The position numbers were made by a program, and so were the translations under genes. From contig CAJUMZ010000001.1 in NCBI GenBank assembly GCA_910587665.1, positions 1 through 64,000 on the forward strand: DNA of 64,000 bases, in the 5' to 3' direction. The notes under the pieces were generated by a model. That model saw only the letters and a program-made list of their open reading frames with translations. It had not been told where the DNA came from and did not search any database. This document shows, in pieces, positions 16,279 through 23,850 of the stretch (the first letter of the stretch is position 1; every line of letters starts with the position of its first letter). Origin of the DNA: an uncultured Muribaculum sp. Its GTDB lineage: Bacteria; Bacteroidota; Bacteroidia; Bacteroidales; Muribaculaceae.

Positions 16279-16473
16279 TTATTGCTTACCTGATGGGATT
16301 CTTTTCAACAACAGATTTCCCCCAAATGCAAGACAATATATCGCACCTGCCTGAATCACTATCCGGCGGACATGTGCATTCATAAATCCGGCAAGACTGT
16401 CAAGCCATACCACGAGAAACAACGCGATCAAAGCCCACGCCCAAGAGGAAAAGTTCCCATTATTTTTATTCAT
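16279..16473 (-). CDS. Small membrane protein, unknown function
   Basis: 64 residues with two predicted membrane helices (WAWALIALFLVVWLDSLAGF and IVIQAGAIYCLAFGGNLLL) and polar ends. It is the first gene after a consensus promoter and starts a unit of four closely spaced small genes. The gene is short, but promoter position and spacing support it. Confidence 0.62.
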   Translation of the reverse strand: MNKNNGNFSSWAWALIALFLVVWLDSLAGFMNAHVRRIVIQAGAIYCLAFGGNLLLKRIPSGKQ

Positions 16474-16512
16474 ATATTTTCGATTTATAGCAAAGTTGGC
16501 TCATTAGATTCG

Positions 16513-16543
16513 CAAATGTAATTATTTTATTTATATCCGCAAA
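16513..16543 (-). promoter_or_regulatory. Consensus promoter of the small membrane-protein unit
   Basis: On the minus strand TTTG (16540-16543), exactly 19 bp, then TACATTTG (16513-16520), about 40 bp upstream of the ATG at 16473. Confidence 0.78.
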
Positions 16544-16583
16544 ATCCGGACTGGAAAAATAACGACAAAAAGCGACAAGATAC

Positions 16584-16628
16584 CCGGAGGATGCTTGAAA
16601 GGCTCAATTAATTTTCCTCATCCTCCGG
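16584..16628. repeat. Inverted repeat between the two lipoprotein units
   Basis: CCGGAGGAT (16584-16592) and ATCCTCCGG (16620-16628) form a perfect 9-bp inverted repeat with a 27-bp AT-rich centre. Neither side has a T tract, so a normal intrinsic terminator is not evident. It could be a weak terminator, an RNA-processing site or a protein-binding site. Confidence 0.5.
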
Positions 16629-16690
16629 ATATCCTGCCGCGATTAACAATAATTCTGTTTTAAAATTCAGATAATTAAATACTGCAATTT

Positions 16691-17119
16691 TTAATGCAAA
16701 TATTCAATGGTAAGATGTGTGATGCGGCTTCCAATATTAGGAGCTACAGCACCTATGCACCATGCTGCGACAGGATCTGTATAATTTAATGTCACCATTA
16801 CTCTTACATCATATCCATCAGAATAAGTTACCTCAGCACAAATGTCAGAAATACCTTCGTATGCAATATCTTTGATTATAATAATTACATTTTTATCAAA
16901 ATCGATATTCATAGGAGCTGCGTTCCCCAATAATGCTCTAAGCTCATCATAATTCTCACAGATATATGGCTTGGAATTTTCTAAATCGATAATCTCAGAT
17001 CCATTTATACGCACCATTTCGCCTGCTCTAATTAAGTCGGGCTCATTGTCATTATTTTTACACGACATTAATCCCGCAACCAATAACATGACGAAAATTA
17101 TATGAACTAAAAATTTCAT
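16691..17119 (-). CDS. Lipoprotein adjacent to subtilase, possible partner or inhibitor
   Basis: 142 residues from the ATG at 17119, chosen by alignment with the paralogue at 15814-16245; a second ATG lies at 17131. Lipobox LMSC then KNNDNEP. The mature domain repeats the paralogue's landmarks: RAGEMVRING, ALLGNAAPMNIDFDKNVIIIIKD, TLNYTDPV, WCIGAVAPNIG, LTIEYLH. It starts 20 bp after the subtilase stop, so both are probably made from one mRNA and both reach the same membrane surface. A protease-partner or inhibitor role is inference from this arrangement only. Confidence 0.75.
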   Translation of the reverse strand: MKFLVHIIFVMLLVAGLMSCKNNDNEPDLIRAGEMVRINGSEIIDLENSKPYICENYDELRALLGNAAPMNIDFDKNVIIIIKDIAYEGISDICAEVTYSDGYDVRVMVTLNYTDPVAAWCIGAVAPNIGSRITHLTIEYLH

Positions 17120-17139
17120 CCTGAAATTCATTAACAGAT

Positions 17140-18768
17140 TTAAAGTTTTTGCTTTGCCGCCTTAACAGCCGCTTCGGCATCAACAAGCCCATAACCCATC
17201 TCTTTATTCCAAGTTCCATACGGTTTGTCAGAATACTTAATATAGCTATAACCACCAACTTTCCGAGCAGTTTTCGCAAGAATTTCTTTCACCTCAGTTG
17301 CAGTCAAATTGGGATTTATCGAAAGCATCAATGCAGCAACACCGGCAACATGAGGAGCGGCAGCAGATGTGCCATTAAATTTTGTATAATAATCCCCCGA
17401 CACATATCCCAAGGAGCCAGGGCGATCAGTAGTAACAATATCATTTCCTGGAGCCATAATATCTAACTTATCACCGTAATTGCTTGCTGTATATCGAGTC
17501 CCGGATTTCGTAGACCATCCGACTCTAATTAAATAGTCATTGCTACTACCAGGATAATTTACAGATCCCTTAGAATCATTACCGGTTGCAAAAACAATAA
17601 CAGTTCCTTTTCCGTTTCTTCCCCATAATTGACAATAGTACTCTATTGCGTCATCAATTAAAGTACTTCTAAGAGCGTCACCAGACCATGAGCAATTTAT
17701 TACATCACAAGAATTAGATGCTACAGAGAAACCATTTGCTAACTGTTGTATCATATCAGGGCTACCAGTGAACGGATTAGCAATACTCAATATTGATACC
17801 ATTGGAGCAATACCACTTATCCCTTTACCATTATTAGCTGTAGCATAAATAATACCCGCAACAGCAGTTCCATGATTTCCATACACTACAATGGGGACAT
17901 CCAGATCCTTAGACACAGTATCAAAACAAAGGATTCTAGAACTATCCAAGTCAGGATTTAATATATCAATACCTTGATCAAATATTCCCACCCTAACACC
18001 TGAACCTTTTGATATTTCATAAGCATTAGGCCAATTTATTGAATTATTCCCTTTTAAATTCCATTGTTGAGAGTAATAAGGATCATTTATTGATACAGCA
18101 TAGGGCATTATATCACTTTCATTCAATAACCCCTGCACAATAAAACTTGGCTCTGAAGCTTCAAAAAGACCAGTTTCATAAAATAATGCCGCTGTTTTTA
18201 GAGCATCAGCATATGAGTATTTATCACAGGAAAGAGTATACCAAAGAGGCAAGTACTCATTTTGCCCTTCTATATGCACATTATATTTAGTAGACAAGCT
18301 ATCAAGTATTGCAAAATCTTGTTTACTTTTAAGCTTAACATAAAATAAATGAGAGACACCGACTTCTTCACCCTCTGGGGTTAGATAAAATGGGGATGAA
18401 TAAACCACATCATCGTCAATATTTGATTTCTCTTTGGCATTTAAAATAGTCCAAACATAGTTATTTTGTACTAGCTTGTCTTTAACACCAACTTTAACCG
18501 CCTGCATCTCACTTGTTTTTGCCAGTTTAATTGAACTATTGGACTCAAAAAGAACATATCTTTTACTTGAAACAGGCACAAGTTCAATCTTATTTCCTCT
18601 ATACCAAAAATAGGATTCTCCTTGGGTTATTAACTCTGTACAAGCATCATTATGCTGAACAAAGTCGGCATTCTCATTAAGCAATTCATCCGAATTACAC
18701 CCAGTTAAAAACAACAAAAAGAACACCCAAATTATAGTTCCAACGTTTCGATAAATCAAATTTTTCAT
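17140..18768 (-). CDS. Subtilase (peptidase S8) lipoprotein
   Basis: A 542-residue secreted serine protease. Lipoprotein signal with lipobox LTGC (Cys24), a propeptide-like region (about 25-225), and a catalytic domain with Asp264 (GIFDQGID), His299 (YGNHGTAVAG), oxyanion Asn397 (FATGNDS) and Ser468 (FNGTSAAAPHVAG). All four catalytic positions are intact. GC content is clearly lower than in flanking housekeeping genes, suggesting accessory origin. It is preceded by a DUF3244 gene (62 bp) and followed by the small lipoprotein (20 bp). Likely anchored in the outer membrane. Substrate unknown. Confidence 0.93.
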   Translation of the reverse strand: MKNLIYRNVGTIIWVFFLLFLTGCNSDELLNENADFVQHNDACTELITQGESYFWYRGNKIELVPVSSKRYVLFESNSSIKLAKTSEMQAVKVGVKDKLVQNNYVWTILNAKEKSNIDDDVVYSSPFYLTPEGEEVGVSHLFYVKLKSKQDFAILDSLSTKYNVHIEGQNEYLPLWYTLSCDKYSYADALKTAALFYETGLFEASEPSFIVQGLLNESDIMPYAVSINDPYYSQQWNLKGNNSINWPNAYEISKGSGVRVGIFDQGIDILNPDLDSSRILCFDTVSKDLDVPIVVYGNHGTAVAGIIYATANNGKGISGIAPMVSILSIANPFTGSPDMIQQLANGFSVASNSCDVINCSWSGDALRSTLIDDAIEYYCQLWGRNGKGTVIVFATGNDSKGSVNYPGSSNDYLIRVGWSTKSGTRYTASNYGDKLDIMAPGNDIVTTDRPGSLGYVSGDYYTKFNGTSAAAPHVAGVAALMLSINPNLTATEVKEILAKTARKVGGYSYIKYSDKPYGTWNKEMGYGLVDAEAAVKAAKQKL

Positions 18769-18830
18769 TTTACATAAGATTAATTAATTGTATAATTTTT
18801 TTAACACTGTCTGTCATATCAATCAAGCCA

Positions 18831-19196
18831 TTATTTTTTTAAATAGAATGAACCATCAACAATGTTGCCAGCATTGTCGTAAAATACAATTTCGTAATCG
18901 CCTTCTTCGTAAGGTTTAAGATCAAGCCTCACTCTCTGACAAGATTCAGTGTTTATCAACCCATTTAGCACTAAACCATCAGGTCCAGATACCATTATGG
19001 TATAATCTTCACTTTTCTTAAAATCGATGCGCAATTGCTTATCGAATTGATCAAAGTCGACACGAATTGGAATTTCATTATCTTTATTTTGAGACATATC
19101 TTTATTATGAGAAAGATATACTTCTTCTGCGGATACCGATATGAATCCCAATAGCAAAATCGATAATGTTGTAATTACTTTTTCCTTTATTTTCAT
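18831..19196 (-). CDS. DUF3244-type small secreted protein
   Basis: 121 residues from the ATG at 19196, which gives a clean signal peptide (MKIKEKVITTLSILLLGFISVSA). The upstream in-frame extension has no such signal. The mature part is a single beta-sandwich: LRIDFKKSEDYTIMVSGPDGLVLNG...GDYEIVFYDNAGNIVDGSFYLKK, the DUF3244 pattern common in Bacteroides. Such genes often lie beside secreted proteases and TPR regulators. The biochemical role is unknown. It is the first gene of the subtilase unit and is divergent from the TPR/HTH regulator. Confidence 0.78.
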   Translation of the reverse strand: MKIKEKVITTLSILLLGFISVSAEEVYLSHNKDMSQNKDNEIPIRVDFDQFDKQLRIDFKKSEDYTIMVSGPDGLVLNGLINTESCQRVRLDLKPYEEGDYEIVFYDNAGNIVDGSFYLKK

Positions 19197-19406
19197 AATC
19201 CTTAAATTTAAATTTTCATATTGTAAATTTACTTCAAGGAAATGTGCTTTTAAAGAAATCTTAGTGGCATCGGGTGTACATTGTCCGAGGAAGCGCTTCG
19301 CACATAGAACTGACAACCAACACATTGTAGCTCTTTTGTGTTTTTATTTGGTGTACAACGAGTGTCTTTGATAAAAAATCCACCTGAAATTTGTAACTTT
19401 ACAGCA

Positions 19407-19414
19407 TAATTTTG
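19407..19414 (+). promoter_or_regulatory. -7 box just before the TPR regulator gene
   Basis: TAATTTTG ends 10 bp before the ATG at 19425, which implies a very short leader. The -33 TTG is not obvious. An alternative TAACTTTA box lies at 19394-19401. Confidence 0.4.
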
Positions 19415-19424
19415 TACAGTTTAC

Positions 19425-21143
19425 ATGAAATTTCTTCCTTTTAAATTAGGGGTAATAATTCTTATCTGGATATCCATAGGTTGCAATAGCCACACCGACA
19501 ACCAGCAATGGCAACAAATAGCCAAAGCTGACAGCCTAATGTTTATTAATCCCGATAGCTCCTTAAGAATCATATCACGGCTAAACGACATTGAGGGAAA
19601 TGACGCCTCAACTCGAGCGTATTATCATCTAATTGCAACCCAAGCAAAATCAAGAAACGGATTGCTAACGGGTCAAGATAGTATGATATTCCAATCAGTC
19701 GATTATTATAGTAATGACAGATCAAATCTAAAAAGACTCATATGGTCACTCATTTATGCCTCTAAAGTGGAAAGCAAGGCGGGGAATGACTCGCTTGCAC
19801 TTAAATATATCCGCGAGGCAGCAAACATAGCGGAAGAACACAAAATATCAGACGGAAGGCTCAACACATTTATATATAACTTTTGGGGTGACATTCTATA
19901 TGGGAAACGCCCCTTTCACGACGCTATCGACAAATACTTGATCGCAGAACGATTCGCACGTTCATTAAATGACACATCAAGAGTCATATCCAACTTTATA
20001 GACATCGGATCACTATATCTGTTAAACCACGAATATGATACAGGAAGAAATTATCTTGGACGAGCCATAAACTTTATAAGTGTTTACCCTAAAAAAGCCA
20101 ATAGTATTCCATACATATATGAGCGTATCGGTACATCATATTATATGGAAGGTGATAACGAAAAGGCTTTGTCATGGATCACAGAAGCGATAAATTCGAC
20201 AAAGGGGCATGACTATCCCGTTCTTTGGAATTTATATCTTTCAAAAGCGGAAATTTTGACCGAATCGGGTAAGTTCGACTCGGTATCATACTATCTGAAT
20301 GCGGCTGAATCATGTAAACGCGATGAAAGCTATAGCAACCAAGCACTTTTTGAGCTAACGCGATCAAAATATGAGGCAGGGCGCGGTGACTATAGGAAAG
20401 CATACGAGATCCACCGGAAATATTCGGCAATGTTGGACTCCATGTATATTGAGGATCAGCGAAACAGGGTGGCAGAGTTTCAGCGGCGATATGACTACCA
20501 GGATGTGGCAATGGAGCGTGACCGGATTAAAATCGAGTCGCAGGCAGAGAGCATACGATGGCTTTGTGTAGTCTTGGGATTTTTGACTATTGCACTTGCC
20601 GCCCTCATCTACGCATATGTCCAGCGGCGCAAGCGGATCAACGTGGAGATCTCGCGCGACAAGAGCATAAACAGCGCGGTCGCAGACGTTGAAGGGCGAT
20701 TGAGGCAGGAACTGATGCAGCGCGACCGACATATCGGGGCTCTACGCGACCGCGTGATAATGATGGACAGCACCCTTGAAAAGATAAGGGATCTCCGCGA
20801 CGCATCGCAGAAAGAACGCGCGACCGAATCGGGAAAATTCGCCATGACCGACTCTGAGCGTGAGCATCTGCTTGCCACGGTAAACATTTGCCACGGGGGA
20901 TTTATCGACGGTCTGCGCGAAGAATATCCTACCATCGCCGACAAAGATGTAGAAATATGCGCCTTGATAAAACTCGGATTGCAGAACCGCGACATAGGTC
21001 TGCTCTTAGGGATGAGCGACAATACTCTCAAGACCCGTAAAAAACGGCTGAAAAAGGATAAACTAAGTGACGAGCTTTCCAACATGACCCTTGAGGAGTG
21101 GATTTTGTCAAAGAATTACGAAAGAACGGTCGACGAGGAGTAA
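19425..21143 (+). CDS. Membrane-bound TPR/helix-turn-helix regulator
   Basis: 572 residues. N-terminal signal with a lipobox-like SIGC (Cys about 20). A long tetratricopeptide region follows (about 30-350, with IYERIGTSYYMEGDNEKALSWI-type repeats). A membrane helix lies at about 378-400, then a coiled coil (about 405-480). The C-terminal helix-turn-helix (about 510-550) carries YPTIADKDVEICALIKLGLQNRDIGLLL and NTLKTRKKRL. The layout suggests an envelope sensor whose cytoplasmic end binds DNA. It is divergent from the DUF3244/subtilase/lipoprotein unit and is its most likely regulator (inference). Confidence 0.82.
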   Translation: MKFLPFKLGVIILIWISIGCNSHTDNQQWQQIAKADSLMFINPDSSLRIISRLNDIEGNDASTRAYYHLIATQAKSRNGLLTGQDSMIFQSVDYYSNDRSNLKRLIWSLIYASKVESKAGNDSLALKYIREAANIAEEHKISDGRLNTFIYNFWGDILYGKRPFHDAIDKYLIAERFARSLNDTSRVISNFIDIGSLYLLNHEYDTGRNYLGRAINFISVYPKKANSIPYIYERIGTSYYMEGDNEKALSWITEAINSTKGHDYPVLWNLYLSKAEILTESGKFDSVSYYLNAAESCKRDESYSNQALFELTRSKYEAGRGDYRKAYEIHRKYSAMLDSMYIEDQRNRVAEFQRRYDYQDVAMERDRIKIESQAESIRWLCVVLGFLTIALAALIYAYVQRRKRINVEISRDKSINSAVADVEGRLRQELMQRDRHIGALRDRVIMMDSTLEKIRDLRDASQKERATESGKFAMTDSEREHLLATVNICHGGFIDGLREEYPTIADKDVEICALIKLGLQNRDIGLLLGMSDNTLKTRKKRLKKDKLSDELSNMTLEEWILSKNYERTVDEE

Positions 21144-21204
21144 AACGCTTGCAAATCCGGAACTTTTTCACGAATATTGCAGTTAGTTACAAAATTACAT
21201 TACC

Positions 21205-22692
21205 ATGTACAATAAGGAGAAGGGACTTTATGTAGCCCACGGAAGCAACGGGGCTATCAGTATAACGGGGCGTATGGCCAACCGCCACGGGCTTATCGCC
21301 GGCGCGACCGGCACGGGAAAGACCGTTACACTGCAAGTGCTTGCCGAGACATTCTGCCAGGCGGGTGTGCCATGTTTCATGGCTGATATCAAGGGGGATC
21401 TCTCGGGCATAAGCCGCGCCGGGAAGATGTCGGGATTTATCGAGAAACGGTGCAAGGAGTTCGGGATGGACGCGCCTGTGTTTGAGGGATGCCCGGTAAG
21501 ATTCTATGACGTGTTTGGCGTGCAGGGCCATCCCATGCGCACTACCATCAGCCGCATGGGACCGGAACTGCTCGCGCGCCTGCTCGACCTCAACCCCACG
21601 CAGTCGGGCGTGCTCAACATAGTGTTCCGTATCGCCGCCGACCGCAAACTCACGCTGATCGACCTAAAGGATCTGCGCGCGATGCTCGACTATGTGGCAA
21701 AAAACAGCAGTGAATTTACCACCGCCTACGGCAATGTGAGCCCGCAGTCGATCGGCGCAATACAACGCGCGCTGCTCGCACTTGAGAATCAGGGCGCGAC
21801 GTCATTTTTCGGAGAGCCGGAATTTGACATCCACGACCTGCTTGCGACCGAGGGAGGAAAGGGAGTGATGAGTGTGCTCGCCGCCGACAGACTCATGCTA
21901 CAGCCAAAGCTTTATTCCTCCTATCTGATGTGGCTTCTCAACGACCTGTATGCGACGCTGTCCGAGGTGGGCGACTTGGAATTGCCTCGCCTCGTATTTT
22001 TCTTTGACGAGGCTCACCTGCTCTTTGACGATGCACCCAAGGCTCTGCTCGACAGCATAGAGCGTGTGGTAAGGCTAATCCGAAGCAAGGGTGTCGGGGT
22101 GTATTTCGTGACTCAGAATCCGATAGATGTGCCGGAAGAGATACTGGGACAGCTCGGCAACCGCGTGCAGCATGCCCTGCGCGCCTTCACCCCGCGCGAC
22201 CAGAAGGCGGTAAAAGCGGCGGCGGAGACATTCCGCGCCAATCCGGCGTTTGACACCCGCGACGCCATCCAGGAGCTTGGCACCGGCGAGGCGCTTGTGT
22301 CATTTCTTGATGAAAACGGCACGCCCGCCATCGTGGAGTGCGCCAAGATACTGTTCCCGCTGAGCCAGATCGGGGCAATCACGGAGCAGGAGCGCGCCGA
22401 CGTGATCAGACGGTCGTCGCTTTACGGCAAATATGACACCGCCGTCGACCGCGAAAGCGCGTTCGAGATACTGCTTGCCGAAAGCGAGCGGAAAGCCGCA
22501 GCCGATGCAGCCGCAAAGGAATCGCAGGCAAAATCCGCTCCCAAGGCAAAGGCCGAGCCAAAGAAAAAATCGTCGAAAGGCGGATTCTGGAGCACGGTGA
22601 CAAAGATCGCAGTGCCGATCCTGACCACCATGGGGCGCACACTCGGCAGGGAAATGGTGAAGAACATGACCGGAGGCAAGAAACGCCGCTAA
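21205..22692 (+). CDS. HerA-like helicase domain (DUF853) ATPase
   Basis: A 495-residue FtsK/HerA-superfamily ATPase. Walker A GATGTGKTVTLQV (about 30-42), Walker B RLVFFFDEAHLLF (about 258-270), a conserved VYFVTQNPIDVPEEI sensor segment (about 301-315), and a C-terminal Ala/Lys-rich linker (about 425-465) followed by a short basic tail. This is the DUF853/YjgR group, widely distributed and without an established cellular role. No nuclease partner such as NurA is adjacent, which argues against a canonical HerA-NurA or defence pairing here. Confidence 0.87.
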   Translation: MYNKEKGLYVAHGSNGAISITGRMANRHGLIAGATGTGKTVTLQVLAETFCQAGVPCFMADIKGDLSGISRAGKMSGFIEKRCKEFGMDAPVFEGCPVRFYDVFGVQGHPMRTTISRMGPELLARLLDLNPTQSGVLNIVFRIAADRKLTLIDLKDLRAMLDYVAKNSSEFTTAYGNVSPQSIGAIQRALLALENQGATSFFGEPEFDIHDLLATEGGKGVMSVLAADRLMLQPKLYSSYLMWLLNDLYATLSEVGDLELPRLVFFFDEAHLLFDDAPKALLDSIERVVRLIRSKGVGVYFVTQNPIDVPEEILGQLGNRVQHALRAFTPRDQKAVKAAAETFRANPAFDTRDAIQELGTGEALVSFLDENGTPAIVECAKILFPLSQIGAITEQERADVIRRSSLYGKYDTAVDRESAFEILLAESERKAAADAAAKESQAKSAPKAKAEPKKKSSKGGFWSTVTKIAVPILTTMGRTLGREMVKNMTGGKKRR

Positions 22693-22736
22693 ACCGCAAA
22701 TCACCGCATAGGAGGGGGAGTATAAGAACAAGAGGA

Positions 22737-23288
22737 TCAGGATTCTAAAACTAATGAATACTCCCCTTTATATAATCTTGATATTTCAGCTTCAATTTGT
22801 ATAATTGAAATATCTCCACATTGCAACATTCCTTTATTGATAAGCAGATAGATCGAATTTCTAATATCGTACCCTTGTACAAATGTTTCATCACCAAATA
22901 TAGATAGCATCAACCTTCTATAAAAGCGGAAACGTTTGTTTGGGTATGTCGCGCGATTAGACTTATTTAGATCATCAGCAGCAACAAATCCAAATGAAGC
23001 ACAATTATCTTTTCTGAAATATTCCAACATTACATATACACACGACATTACTATCGTTCGCGGTTCATAATCATTAGTCAAAATGGAATATCTGTCCTTA
23101 CTGCTTACAACACCTTTCCAATAAAATTTTAGTCCAAGGAAATGATTAGAGAACTTCTCTACCTCTACGATATATCGTTTATTGCTTTTTGTTGACTTAA
23201 AACCCCATAAATCAATAATGCGAAGCGTAGAAGGATCTTTGCTCCGCATTATGAATGATGCTTTATAATGCTTTATAGGGTCGCTCAC
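22737..23288 (-). CDS. Unrecognised 183-residue protein, second gene of an overlapping pair
   Basis: Starts at GTG (23288) overlapping the TGA of the 51-residue gene (GTGA), so its start is probably set by translational coupling. The composition is low-GC and basic-aromatic. Landmarks are an N-terminal beta-rich half (RYIVEVEKFSNHFLGLKFYW), a helix RTIVMSCVYVMLEYFRKDN, and a conserved-looking FGFVAADD...NKRFRFYRRLML motif (about 116-142). That motif faintly recalls acetyltransferase-like or DUF6934-like architectures. I cannot assign a family. It has no signal peptide or membrane helix. Its isolation with its own promoter suggests a small accessory module. Confidence 0.65.
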   Translation of the reverse strand: MSDPIKHYKASFIMRSKDPSTLRIIDLWGFKSTKSNKRYIVEVEKFSNHFLGLKFYWKGVVSSKDRYSILTNDYEPRTIVMSCVYVMLEYFRKDNCASFGFVAADDLNKSNRATYPNKRFRFYRRLMLSIFGDETFVQGYDIRNSIYLLINKGMLQCGDISIIQIEAEISRLYKGEYSLVLES

Positions 23289-23440
23289 GGCAATATATAT
23301 CCATAAGATGGCACACGGTAGATGTCGCGCTCCTTTTCAGAGACTAAAGTAATCTTAATTTTATTGGAGCGCGATTTGCCCGCAGAAACACATTGCGGCT
23401 TCTGTGAACTCTTTGCAAATGGCTTCTTAACAGGGTTCAT
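23285..23440 (-). CDS. Unrecognised 51-residue basic protein, first gene of an overlapping pair
   Basis: A short gene from ATG at 23440 to TGA at 23285, encoding a lysine/serine-rich peptide (MNPVKKPFAKSSQKPQC... ending YRVPSYGYILP). It lies about 38 bp downstream of a promoter with 19-bp spacing and overlaps the GTG start of the 183-residue gene by four bases, which is why I accept it despite its size. The first half is disordered and basic, and the second half (KIKITLVSEKERDIYRVP) could form a strand and helix. An antitoxin, RNA-binding or leader role is possible but unproven. Confidence 0.55.
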   Translation of the reverse strand: MNPVKKPFAKSSQKPQCVSAGKSRSNKIKITLVSEKERDIYRVPSYGYILP

Positions 23441-23477
23441 ATTTTATTCAATTAATGACGCATCTACTTAGGCAACG

Positions 23478-23508
23478 TAAAGTTAGATATTTTCGTTCAC
23501 TTTCCCAA
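23478..23508 (-). promoter_or_regulatory. Promoter of the 51/183-residue gene pair
   Basis: On the minus strand TTGG (23505-23508), exactly 19 bp, then TAACTTTA (23478-23485), one mismatch from TAnnTTTG. The start site would lie about 30 nt before the ATG at 23440. Confidence 0.65.
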
Positions 23509-23600
23509 CTGCATATTAAACATTTAACATTTTCGCTCTACTCACGCCACGGCAATTTGTCAACAAAACGCGACCTATAAAAACATTTTTATTGAATCAC

Positions 23601-23632
23601 TTGGAATATTCAAGCATTTTTTCTTAACTTTG
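23601..23632 (+). promoter_or_regulatory. Consensus promoter of the structured RNA at 23.6-23.8 kb
   Basis: TTGG (23601-23604), 20 bp, then TAACTTTG (23625-23632) on the plus strand. It directs transcription into a region ending in a strong terminator 120-150 bp later. The rest of 23441-23600 shows only AT-rich sequence and the opposing promoter. Confidence 0.78.
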
Positions 23633-23636
23633 CAGC

Positions 23637-23782
23637 GTTGTAATTTCAAAAAGCTCAAAGATGAGGGTTTATGACAAAATAGTGATTCCGTTTATATGCC
23701 GATTTAAATCGCATAAGAGAATTGTCACCCTTGTCGCCACAAAATACCAACGATACCGCAGCCACCTGCGGTATCGCTTTTT
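23637..23782 (+). ncRNA. Candidate structured small RNA or leader RNA
   Basis: About 146 nt between a consensus promoter and a Rho-independent terminator. An outer stem pairs TGACAA (23672-23677) with TTGTCA (23722-23727), extended by GGG (23665-23667) with CCC (23728-23730). Within it, a hairpin pairs TATG(C)CGAT (23695-23703) with ATCGCATA (23708-23715) around a TTAA loop. The terminator hairpin follows. It ends 68 bp before the hydrolase ATG, so it could be a free small RNA or an attenuating leader. A 57-codon frame from 23661 runs through it but crosses the terminator. No known family recognised. Confidence 0.55.
23752..23782 (+). terminator. Intrinsic terminator of the structured RNA
   Basis: Stem GATACCGCA/TGCGGTATC (23752-23760 with 23767-23775, loop GCCACC) followed by GCTTTTTTA. 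A textbook plus-strand terminator located between the promoter at 23601 and the hydrolase gene. Confidence 0.92.
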
Positions 23783-23850
23783 TATAGCCATCAGCAAATG
23801 TCACAAGCTTGTTACTTATAATATGTTTTACTAATTTAAATTTCAGCTTT

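Noticed and set aside
21205..22692. HerA-like ATPase as part of a defence system
   Set aside because: No nuclease, Sir2 or other defence partner is adjacent. The DUF853 group is widespread and usually solitary.
23661..23833. The 57-codon frame as a firm protein-coding gene
   Set aside because: It crosses a strong terminator and the upstream sequence forms RNA stems, so the RNA reading is preferred. It is kept only as a low-interest observation.
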